Assembly (NCBI GenBank): GCA_965230525.1
Contig: OZ246008.1
Span: forward strand, 1,550,001 to 1,614,000
DNA length: 64,000 nucleotides
Direction of reading: 5' to 3'
Origin: GCA-002733465 sp965230525
Lineage (GTDB): Bacteria > Pseudomonadota > Gammaproteobacteria > Enterobacterales > Kangiellaceae
A program made the position numbers and the translations under genes. The first letter of the stretch is position 1. Each line of letters opens with the position of its first letter. Below the pieces are notes generated by a model that was not told the DNA's origin, made no database searches, and was given only the letters and a program-made list of their open reading frames with translations. Below are positions 28,736-36,336 of this stretch, piece by piece.

Positions 28736-29065
28736 TTATAACAAGCAGTAACCAGTTTTAGGAATTGTTATAATACGCAGCTCCGGGCAGCCTAGTTGTT
28801 CAAAAATTCTTCTGAGCTTACAAATAGTATGAGTCAGTGCTCGCTCACCAATGTAGTGGTTTCCTGCCCAAATCTGATTAATTAACTCTTCTCTAGTCAC
28901 TACTTGCTGTCGTCTTTGTGAAAGTAATCGTAGTACTTGGTTTAGTTTGTATCTTAGCGCGATAGTTTCTTGATCAGTATAGATAACCTGAAACGCAGGG
29001 TTGTAGTTTAAGCTACCTAACTTAATAGCTTCTTGGTTGGGTAGTTTGTAAGCAAGATTATTCAT
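28736..29065 (-). CDS. Stand-alone OmpR-type winged-helix protein A
   Basis: 109 residues from ATG with AAGGAGT upstream. It is almost entirely one Trans_reg_C domain: LNQVLRLLSQRRQQVVTREE, then GERALTHTICKLRRIF and IITIPKTGYCLL. There is no receiver or membrane helix. Convergent with the CadC-like gene. Two similar proteins lie at 34563 and 35129. Confidence 0.85.
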   Translation of the reverse strand: MNNLAYKLPNQEAIKLGSLNYNPAFQVIYTDQETIALRYKLNQVLRLLSQRRQQVVTREELINQIWAGNHYIGERALTHTICKLRRIFEQLGCPELRIITIPKTGYCLL

Positions 29066-29492
29066 CTTAAGACTCCTTCATTCTGAGTAAATAGCTTACC
29101 AAAAGTAATTAGCTCGATAGTCTTACTGGTAATGTGAACTATCGTTAGCAATGTGATAAGACTGCAAAAGCTATGCTACAAACGAATCACTATTTTTACC
29201 TGAGATTCTGTTTGGATTTTGTTGACATTCAGTTGAAGTGAGCTCGATTTTTGAGTGAATTTGTCGGCGATTTTAACGCTTAGAATATTAACCAAAAAAA
29301 CTTCTGAGATATTGTCGAGTTGTTACAAGATGTTTATATTTTACGATCGATAAATTGAACCTTTTTAAGATTCTCTGGAATAATGTGAGCCATTAGACAA
29401 AATAATATTTTGTTAATTATTACAAATGTTTTTTCAATAAAAATACAAGGGAAGTCGAGTTGTAGTAGGCGGTGAATTGTAGTCTTATATAC
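29066..29492. other. Intergenic region upstream of the candidate RNA
   Basis: AT-rich, with stop codons in all frames. It holds the promoter side of the winged-helix gene at 28736-29065 and probably that of the RNA at 29493. The best -10-like element for the RNA is TTATAT at 29485-29490; the matching -35 (TTGTAG, 29460-29465) is spaced 19 bp and weak. Confidence 0.35.
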
Positions 29493-29626
29493 GTGTAGCT
29501 TAGATTATAAATTTCTGTGATTTGAACATCGATAAATCGATGAACTAGTCCAGCAAAATGACTCAATTTTAAGCTACACCCTGGTTGTTAGCCCTCACGA
29601 TCTGCCGATTGGAGGGCTTTTTTTTT
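29493..29626 (+). ncRNA. Candidate structured RNA (sRNA or 5' leader element) with intrinsic terminator
   Basis: GTGTAGCTTA (29493-29502) pairs perfectly with TAAGCTACAC (29570-29579) and extends inward by G-U and A-T pairs, closing a domain of about 87 nt. Inside is a hairpin CATCGAT/ATCGATG (29527-29542). Eleven bases after the domain is a strong terminator (29590-29626). No open frame longer than a few codons lies inside. It could be a free sRNA or a terminator-type leader of the sulfotransferase gene that begins at 29733. I do not recognise a known RNA family. Confidence 0.5.
29590..29626 (+). terminator. Rho-independent terminator with no protein gene upstream on its strand
   Basis: AGCCCTC (29590-29596) pairs with GAGGGCT (29612-29618), followed by eight T. 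The nearest upstream gene is on the other strand, so the terminator implies an unannotated transcript. Confidence 0.88.
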
Positions 29627-29732
29627 GGCTTTTGAAATGTTGGTTAATTAGGTGACTATTCGGAGTCCTTATTTTAGTCATAACGTATGCTAATATGTTT
29701 GTCACAATTAACTCCATATATTTCACGGTTTA

Positions 29733-31220
29733 ATGACTCAAAATAAAGGCTTAGTAGCTGCATTAGAAATAATAAATAGCTTAATTCAAGAAGGTCGTTA
29801 TTCAACAGCAAGACAGCAGCTGGGTTCGCTTAATAAAAAATTTCCGAATAACTTCGATATTTTATGTCTTATTGCTGGCATAGAAGCGACGACAGGAAAC
29901 TTTCAACTGGCAATCGATTTTTACAGCAAAGCACATACGCTCACTAAAATCCCTGAAGCTTTAATCGACGTTTACCTTAATTTGGCAAGGTGCTTAGAGA
30001 TAATCTCTGATCATGAGCAAGCCGCTAAATTTTACCTAGTGGCATTAGAGCTAAAACCAACGGCGCCATCGTTGTGGTTCGGGCTTGCGCAAAACTATTT
30101 AGTCTTGGGATCAAAAAAGAAAGCATACAACGCCTATAAAAACGTTATCTCGTATTCCGATATTTCTTCCGATAGCCAGATTCGCAGCAAATCATTCTAT
30201 GCAATTAGTCAAGCTAGTGAAATTTCTGCAGAACACCTTGCAACTCTTGAGCGTGATATTGAGATTTGTAGTGAGCCTAATGCTAAATCAAGGCTATATT
30301 TTTCTATCGCCTACATCCATGAGAACAATAAAGATTACCAACAGGCATTTAACTACTTTAGGTTGGGTAATGACACTATGCTCGACTGTATTCAACCTTA
30401 TCACCATGCAAAAGTGAAATTTCATGCCAATCATTTAATAGAACTCTTTAATAATGTTTTTGTTCAAAGAGTTCAAGAAACGGCCGAAAAAGCAGCTCAA
30501 GCGAGTGAACGCCCCATCTTCATCGTCGGTTTACCAAGAAGTGGCTCTACTTTGGTTGAGAGTTTGCTGGCAAGTAATGAAAACGTTATTGCATTGGGTG
30601 AAGTTGAACAAATGAGTAATGTTGTAAACAAAGCAGCGATGCTATCACCGAGTGTTGCTTATCCAGACTCAATAGCGCACTTCAATTTGGAACAATTGGA
30701 ATCCCTGAGAAGCGAGTATCAAAAAGTATATGGAGATTCAACGCAATCGAAACAAGTGAGATATGTTGATAAATTTCTAGCTAATTTTTGGAATATTGGG
30801 TTGATTAAGTCTCTTTTCCCAAAAGCGAAGATCGTCGCATGTGAAAAGAGCCTAATGGATACTTGTTTGTCACTTTATCGCCAGCATTTTGATCAAGGAC
30901 ATCCTTATTCATATTCACTCAGCGATTGTGAGAACTATTTTAAAGTGTATTTACGCCTGATAGAGCACTGGGAACGAGTTTATCCTGATAGCATTTTTAG
31001 GCTCAAGTATGAGTCGCTCGTTGAAAGGCCAGAACAAGTATGTGTCGAACTATTTAAATACTGTGAGATTGAATGGTCTGAACTATATCTTTCAAATTTT
31101 GTTAATAGGCGGTATGTAAAAACTGCAAGTGCAATGCAAGTTCGAAGTGGTATTAATCGAGTCGGTGTCGAACGTTGGAAAAACTATCGTGAACAGCTCG
31201 AGAGGTATATTAGCAAGTAA
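29733..31220 (+). CDS. TPR-repeat sulfotransferase
   Basis: 495 residues. The N-terminal half (about 1-215) is TPR-like (IAGIEATTGNFQLAIDFYSK, AARFYLVALELKP-like, LWFGLAQNYLVLGSKKKAYN). The C-terminal half is a PAPS-dependent sulfotransferase: 5'-phosphosulfate loop PIFIVGLPRSGSTL (about 260), 3'-phosphate-binding region IVACEKSLMDTCLSLYRQHF, and RLKYESLVERPE. Relatives include tyrosylprotein sulfotransferase-like enzymes. The acceptor is unknown. Its position between TonB receptor paralogs suggests, but does not show, a linked substrate. Confidence 0.88.
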   Translation: MTQNKGLVAALEIINSLIQEGRYSTARQQLGSLNKKFPNNFDILCLIAGIEATTGNFQLAIDFYSKAHTLTKIPEALIDVYLNLARCLEIISDHEQAAKFYLVALELKPTAPSLWFGLAQNYLVLGSKKKAYNAYKNVISYSDISSDSQIRSKSFYAISQASEISAEHLATLERDIEICSEPNAKSRLYFSIAYIHENNKDYQQAFNYFRLGNDTMLDCIQPYHHAKVKFHANHLIELFNNVFVQRVQETAEKAAQASERPIFIVGLPRSGSTLVESLLASNENVIALGEVEQMSNVVNKAAMLSPSVAYPDSIAHFNLEQLESLRSEYQKVYGDSTQSKQVRYVDKFLANFWNIGLIKSLFPKAKIVACEKSLMDTCLSLYRQHFDQGHPYSYSLSDCENYFKVYLRLIEHWERVYPDSIFRLKYESLVERPEQVCVELFKYCEIEWSELYLSNFVNRRYVKTASAMQVRSGINRVGVERWKNYREQLERYISK

Positions 31221-31270
31221 GTCAGATTAATCTAGTTTTATCAGCCATCTCCATCGTCTATTTAGAAACC

Positions 31271-31302
31271 AAAAAAAAGCCGGAAGTTAATCCGGCTTTT
31301 TT
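31271..31302. terminator. Bidirectional terminator
   Basis: GCCGGA/TCCGGC stem with a six-base loop, flanked by eight A and six T. It serves the sulfotransferase (+) and receptor B (-), which converge here. Confidence 0.9.
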
Positions 31303-31333
31303 GTATCAAACGTAACTTCCTGAATATTAAATT

Positions 31334-34045
31334 CTAGAAACTTACATTCCATTGCACATAGGCTTCTCTGTCTTTAGCGTTATAGTAACCGCCAGCATTT
31401 AAGAACCAAGGCCAATTGTTTTGAGTTGGATCCTCTGGTGGCTCTTCTGCTAACAGGTTATTAACACCCACTAGAATACGTCCTAAGTCACCAAAGTCAT
31501 ATCCCACACTTGCTGCTACTGTGGTATATGAATCAATAAACTCAGAGTCTAAACATGGCGTATTTAAACAAAATCCACCAGCAACTTCATCGATGTAAGA
31601 AACTCTTAGCGTTGCGTTCCAGTCCTCTGAATTCCAACCCTGAACTAAATTGATTCTTGTTTCAGGTAATGCGCCTAGACCTATGTTTTCAACAGGATCA
31701 CTGTTCTCATCAAATTGGGTAACAAACTCATCAATCCAAGTGACCGCCACATTAGTATTAAAGTTACCTACTTCAGTCGACCAGGTATAGTCAACAGAAA
31801 GGTCGATACCTTTAGTTTCATTTAGTGACAAGTTTTGCGCCACTGCAGAGATAGATGCCGCATTTCCTTGCAGAGTGCCCGCACCATCAAAGATGATTGA
31901 ATCACATAGGTTTCCTGAACCTCCAGCTCTTTGGTTGCCATCTGCATCAGTGACAAAAGTTCCGTCCCAGCCAGAAAAACAAGAGTTGAGGATAAACTGT
32001 GAAGTTGGCGTAGCAATAATATTTTCTAGCTCAACATTAAACCAGTCTGCGGACATATTGAGCCCTTCAGCAATCTCCCAAACAATTCCTATACCATAGT
32101 TTTCGCCTTCTTCTTCTTCTAGCGCAATGTTTGAGCCAGTCCGAGTGTTAACCGATTGGACAGTCACACCGCCATTGAAGGGGTCGGTAATCGTTATGAA
32201 GCCACGAGTAGTTGCACCAAACAAGCGTTGCATATCAGGTGCTCTAAAACTTTCGCCCCAGCTACCACGAAGTAAGATGTCTTCGGTAGGACGATACTCA
32301 AAGGAAACTTGAGGACTTGTTGCTGAACCTGTACTTGAGTCATCATCGTAGTCGTCATACCTTGCGGCAAGAGATACGCTTAAGTTTTCCATGAACGGTA
32401 AATAAACTTCTACACCGATACCTGAGTGTTCTCTGCGACCACCACCCGCTGACGCACCGTCGAAACCTTGTCCTGCAATTGTTAATGCATCGGGACGATC
32501 ATTGTATGATTCGCTCACAGATTCACCATGTACCGCAATGCCCAAGTTACCACCACTTAACTCAAGTGGTAATTCGCCAGAAAGACTAAAATCGAGTCCT
32601 TTCAAAGTTGAACGAGAGTAACGGATAGAAGAAAAGCTAGTCGCATCTATTACACTTTGTGGAATCTCTTGAAATAGATCCAAGCCATTGTCAACCTGTA
32701 AGTTCAAAGCCGATAAGATGATATTAGGACGTCGGTTTGTAATCTCAGAGTTAGCATACATATAACCGATTTCCCAATCATATGCGCCGTCACCAAAAGT
32801 ACCCTCTAAAGACACTAATGCATTTTGTCCATTGTCATCAATATCACTCGTTCTTGGACCATACTCAACCAATCGACGAACAAAGAATCCATCTCGCTCA
32901 TTTGCCGTTCCAGTCGTTGGATTGTTGGCAGCTCCAGCAGGTACTAACGCACCATTGTTTGGAACTAAAGTCCCCGTACCGGTGAATAGTCCACCACCAT
33001 AAAAGTTTGGTTCAAGTTGAGTATCTACTTCGTTACGAGAGACTCCAAAACGAGCGTTTAATGTAATGTCGTTTTTAAAGTCATGAGTTATTCGGCTCGA
33101 GATAGAAGCGTTTTTTTGTGGCGCTATTAGCTGTCGAAACGCTGTACGATCGAAACCACACCAAACTTCGCTTCCGGTGATAATTGGGATCGCTTGATCG
33201 GGTTGGCCTAGGCCTCCTAACGCATCATTAGGAGTTCCACAGTTAGGATCTTGAATCGTTTCAAAATCAGGGAATGTGTAAAAAGTTGAACCACCAATTG
33301 AAAAAGCGCCACGAGGATTAGCGTTATCTGAACCTGCATAATCACGTTGATTTGCCCACAAAGGTTTTTGTTGATAGTAGTCAATAATGAAATCAACATG
33401 AGTTGAGCCAGTTGTTAAGCCACCCAAGAAATTTACTCGACTTGACGATGCGCCGCCCTCATCAGTGCCGGATGCACGCGCTTCAAAGTTAGCGCCTTCG
33501 ATATCTTTTCGCGTAATTACATTGATAACACCTGCAATTGCATCGGAGCCATAAATTGCTGACGCGCCGCCGGTCAAAATATCAATGCGCTCTATCATTG
33601 CTGTTGGTATTGCACTTAAGTTGACGAAGTTCGTTGTACCGCTGATACCAGTTGGATAAATTGGTAAACGTCGTCCGTCAATTAAGACTAATGACCGACC
33701 AAAACCTAAACCTCTTAAATTAACTGAAGATGCCGCTGGCGTAAAACCAAAAGTGAATGATTGATCTAGTGTCCCCCCTGCATTTTGAGAAAGACCGTCA
33801 ATAACATCAGCTACTGTTGCGTAACCTTGTTTGTCCATATCTTCTCTCGAAACAGAGACGATTGGAGAGGGACCTTCTGCATTAACTCGCTTAATACGAC
33901 TGCCCGTAATGACGATTTTTTTCTCATCATCTTCTTCAGCAATAACGACCGTTGGCGTATTCAAAAGAATCGCTCCGGTCGTTGCAATCATTGCGGAGCG
34001 AATCGCTGTCGCAATAGATTTTTTTCTGTACTTATTAATATTCAT
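31334..34045 (-). CDS. TonB-dependent outer-membrane receptor, paralog B
   Basis: 903 residues, signal peptide ending near VVIAE. Plug: KIVITGSRIKRV, VSREDMDKQGYATVADVID, LRGLGFGRSLVLIDGRRLP, IYGSDAIAGVINVITRKDIEG. The barrel ends NVSF. It aligns with receptor A throughout, down to a near-identical DPTQNNWPW close to the C-terminus. AGGG precedes the ATG. Substrate unknown; duplication with receptor A suggests divergent ligands. Confidence 0.94.
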   Translation of the reverse strand: MNINKYRKKSIATAIRSAMIATTGAILLNTPTVVIAEEDDEKKIVITGSRIKRVNAEGPSPIVSVSREDMDKQGYATVADVIDGLSQNAGGTLDQSFTFGFTPAASSVNLRGLGFGRSLVLIDGRRLPIYPTGISGTTNFVNLSAIPTAMIERIDILTGGASAIYGSDAIAGVINVITRKDIEGANFEARASGTDEGGASSSRVNFLGGLTTGSTHVDFIIDYYQQKPLWANQRDYAGSDNANPRGAFSIGGSTFYTFPDFETIQDPNCGTPNDALGGLGQPDQAIPIITGSEVWCGFDRTAFRQLIAPQKNASISSRITHDFKNDITLNARFGVSRNEVDTQLEPNFYGGGLFTGTGTLVPNNGALVPAGAANNPTTGTANERDGFFVRRLVEYGPRTSDIDDNGQNALVSLEGTFGDGAYDWEIGYMYANSEITNRRPNIILSALNLQVDNGLDLFQEIPQSVIDATSFSSIRYSRSTLKGLDFSLSGELPLELSGGNLGIAVHGESVSESYNDRPDALTIAGQGFDGASAGGGRREHSGIGVEVYLPFMENLSVSLAARYDDYDDDSSTGSATSPQVSFEYRPTEDILLRGSWGESFRAPDMQRLFGATTRGFITITDPFNGGVTVQSVNTRTGSNIALEEEEGENYGIGIVWEIAEGLNMSADWFNVELENIIATPTSQFILNSCFSGWDGTFVTDADGNQRAGGSGNLCDSIIFDGAGTLQGNAASISAVAQNLSLNETKGIDLSVDYTWSTEVGNFNTNVAVTWIDEFVTQFDENSDPVENIGLGALPETRINLVQGWNSEDWNATLRVSYIDEVAGGFCLNTPCLDSEFIDSYTTVAASVGYDFGDLGRILVGVNNLLAEEPPEDPTQNNWPWFLNAGGYYNAKDREAYVQWNVSF

Positions 34046-34562
34046 AATTTGTTTACCCTGTTGATCATGTGTTAGTTGACATAATAGTTAGCAAAAAAAA
34101 CACTCGTGTTTTTATGTGTCATTCGCTAGTCAATAAAAACAGATTAGAAATTCAATATCAATTCAAGAAAGTTGATTTGTTATTGACAAAACATTGAATT
34201 TATATTTCCTTGATGTCACAAATTATTTCTAAAAAAATTAAAAAATATTTAATTTGAGATTAAGTAATATTTAATAATAAAAATCACAAAAATAAACACG
34301 GCCAACTGCAAAAATAACAAGTGAAGGAAACACGTGCTGATAAGTTTGAGGGTGGAGTAAAAAAATAAAAATACAACTGTGGTTTAGCTCGGGGCGCGAG
34401 TATTGGCGGGTTTTGTTTTTATAAATAGATTATAAAAATAAATGTGTAGATTTTTAGTGAAATAAACACAGTTTTGACTCGCTTTTGCTACTTTGAAGCA
34501 AGTCGAAAATGATTATTTTTAATTTAATAATTTCAGTGGTATAAAATTATCCGCCCATAGAA
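34046..34562. other. 517-bp AT-rich region between receptor B and winged-helix gene B
   Basis: Presumed promoter/leader of receptor B (minus strand). A hairpin AAAAACAC/GTGTTTTT at 34096-34113 lies about 50 bp before the receptor start and could affect its mRNA or mark an operator. The rest is AT-rich with no supported gene. Confidence 0.4.
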
Positions 34563-34976
34563 TTAATTCTTTTTTTTTTGAATATTATTTTTTGCTTGGT
34601 TGTAAGCAACTACATTTTCATTACTATAAGTTTGATAGTCTGGTGTGGAATCTTGTAAAACATATCCTCGCTTTGGGATAGTTGTAATTTTTGCATTAAT
34701 ATCAAATTTTTTAATAAGTCGACGAAGGTGACAAATAGTATGGGTTAATCCTTGTTCTCCCGTATAACTATTCCCGTTCCAACAAATATCAATAAGTGTC
34801 TGTCGAGTAACTAGCTGGTTTCTATTTGCTACAAGATGTTCAAGTACTTGCCACAGTTTGCTGCGTAATCGGATAAGTTGATCGTCGACTTGAATGGTTT
34901 GTAACTGACTATTGAGTCGATTGCCCGATAGTTCCAATGGGTGGGTTTCATTTGCGACGTTACTCAAAGATGACAT
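34563..34976 (-). CDS. Stand-alone OmpR-type winged-helix protein B
   Basis: 137 residues, ATG with GGAGAAGG upstream. Winged-helix core: LWQVLEHLVANRNQLVTRQT, GEQGLTHTICHLRRLIKKF, ITTIPKRGYVLQ. A 25-residue polar tail follows. No receiver, membrane helix or ligand domain. Its 3' end faces the receptor B promoter region. Paralog of the genes at 28736 and 35129. Confidence 0.84.
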   Translation of the reverse strand: MSSLSNVANETHPLELSGNRLNSQLQTIQVDDQLIRLRSKLWQVLEHLVANRNQLVTRQTLIDICWNGNSYTGEQGLTHTICHLRRLIKKFDINAKITTIPKRGYVLQDSTPDYQTYSNENVVAYNQAKNNIQKKKN

Positions 34977-35128
34977 ATTACCTTCTCCAATCTACGAATC
35001 AATTCCTACGAACTATGTCGTATTTAACTACGAAAAAAATCGTATAACAAGTATAAATTCCTCTTTTTATTAAAAAAGTGGCCATAAAATCTCTATAAGA
35101 GATATTTTTGCGCAAAATCTTTCTCCCA

Positions 35129-35512
35129 TTACTTGGAAGCCAAGCTCGCTCGGTTTACTTGAAACTCATTAAAATTGGACAAGTCGACTTGGGTAAACAC
35201 ATAACCTTGCTTGGAAAGTGTGGTGATGGAAACCGAAATGTTGAGTTCTCTTAATATTTTTCTTAATTGGCAAATCGCATGTGTAACCGCTTTTTCTCCT
35301 GTGAAGCTGTTGCCTCCCCAGCATTGATCAATAAGTTGCTTGCGAGTAACTAAATTATTTTGATTATCGACTAAGCATGACAGTACGGAGAATAGTTTAC
35401 CGCGCAGACGTACGACCTTATTCGGAGTGGTAAGGGTTTGAAATGCGGGATCGAGTTGGCAGTTAGCAAATTGCTTTTTAGCGGTTGATTGGGGATGATA
35501 GTTCTGCAGCAT
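35129..35512 (-). CDS. Stand-alone OmpR-type winged-helix protein C
   Basis: 127 residues, ATG with AGGAGAAC upstream. Core: LFSVLSCLVDNQNNLVTRKQ, GEKAVTHAICQLRKILREL, ITTLSKQGYVFTQ. It shares NSFTGE with NSYTGE of protein B and IGE of protein A. It lies 152 bp upstream of protein B on the same strand, with separate ribosome sites. Confidence 0.84.
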   Translation of the reverse strand: MLQNYHPQSTAKKQFANCQLDPAFQTLTTPNKVVRLRGKLFSVLSCLVDNQNNLVTRKQLIDQCWGGNSFTGEKAVTHAICQLRKILRELNISVSITTLSKQGYVFTQVDLSNFNEFQVNRASLASK

Positions 35513-35879
35513 CGAAAGTTCTCCTAATTTTTATTCGCAATGCGAGTTGCGTTTTAACTTAAGTTAATCTTACGGCTTCGCTTAGCGGCAATCTGCCGGT
35601 TAATGTTTCGCTTGGTTTCAAAATGTGACTGAGCGACTAAAAAACGACAAATTGCGACATAATCAGGTGCTTTTTAAAGCTGGAGTGATAGCGATTTAGC
35701 GCGAAATATTGCTTAATTGGCTTAAGAATGTTGAAGATAAAGCCCTTTCGAGCATAAATATGCTTAGCGAGCCTTGCCTGTCGATAGGCTCTCATGTAAA
35801 ATCGCGCCCGTCTTGGCAGAGCTGAATTAGTGATTGGCTTTGCTTTATATTAATGCAGTACTATTTTGGAGTATATTTA
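35513..35879 (+). other. 367-bp region between the winged-helix gene and rpsO
   Basis: Contains the rpsO promoter at 35774-35802 and, presumably, the minus-strand promoter of the gene at 35129-35512. No gene seen. truB, the usual upstream neighbour of rpsO in E. coli, is absent. Confidence 0.4.
35774..35802 (+). promoter_or_regulatory. Promoter of rpsO
   Basis: TTGCCT (35774-35779) and TAAAAT (35797-35802), 17 bp apart. The leader would be about 70 nt. Confidence 0.55.
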
Positions 35880-36149
35880 ATGTCACTAAGTGCAGAAGCT
35901 AAAGCTAACATCGTCAGCGAATACGGTCGTGGTGAAAACGACACCGGTTCTCCTGAAGTTCAAGTAGCCTTGTTAAGTCATCAAATTAATCACTTACAAG
36001 GTCATTTCAAGCAACATATCCATGATCATCACTCTCGAAGAGGTTTATTGAGAATGGTAAGTCAGCGTCGAAAGCTACTAGACTACCTGAAGGGTAAAGA
36101 TGTGACTCGATACACAAGCCTTATCGGAAAACTTGGCTTACGTCGATAA
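35880..36149 (+). CDS. rpsO: 30S ribosomal protein S15
   Basis: 89 residues, full length. Motifs MSLSAEAKANIV, DTGSPEVQVALLSHQINHL and HSRRGLLRMVSQRRKLLDYL. Binds 16S rRNA at the central domain. The start is ATG 35880 with TTTTGGAG upstream; the frame runs upstream to 35853 but homology does not. Followed by its own terminator and then pnp. Confidence 0.98.
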   Translation: MSLSAEAKANIVSEYGRGENDTGSPEVQVALLSHQINHLQGHFKQHIHDHHSRRGLLRMVSQRRKLLDYLKGKDVTRYTSLIGKLGLRR

Positions 36150-36164
36150 TCAAGAGATTTAAAG

Positions 36165-36189
36165 AAAAGGGGCTTTGAGCCCCTTTTTT
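36165..36189 (+). terminator. Rho-independent terminator after rpsO
   Basis: AAAAGGGGC and GCCCCTTTT form a 9-bp stem with a 5-base loop, followed by further T. It probably allows partial read-through to pnp. Confidence 0.92.
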
Positions 36190-36193
36190 GCAA

Positions 36194-36221
36194 TTTACGC
36201 TCTTTGAGTATTAGGTATAAT
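36194..36221 (+). promoter_or_regulatory. Promoter of pnp, with a leader hairpin
   Basis: TTTACG (36194-36199) and a consensus TATAAT (36216-36221) with a 16-bp spacer. The transcript would begin with a hairpin ACCCC/GGGGT (36228-36243). In E. coli a leader stem cut by RNase III mediates pnp autoregulation; a similar role here is inference. Confidence 0.5.
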
Positions 36222-36336
36222 AACGCGACCCCTTAATTGGGGTGTAATCACGTCTAGGTTATTCTATTGAGGTTTTATTAAAGACATCAACTGAATAGTC
36301 TAGGCAAATTTAAAAATAGAAAAACAAGGAATACGA

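Noticed and set aside
29066..29590. Small protein gene upstream of the terminator at 29590
   Set aside because: All plus-strand ATG frames here close within a few codons. A non-coding transcript fits better.
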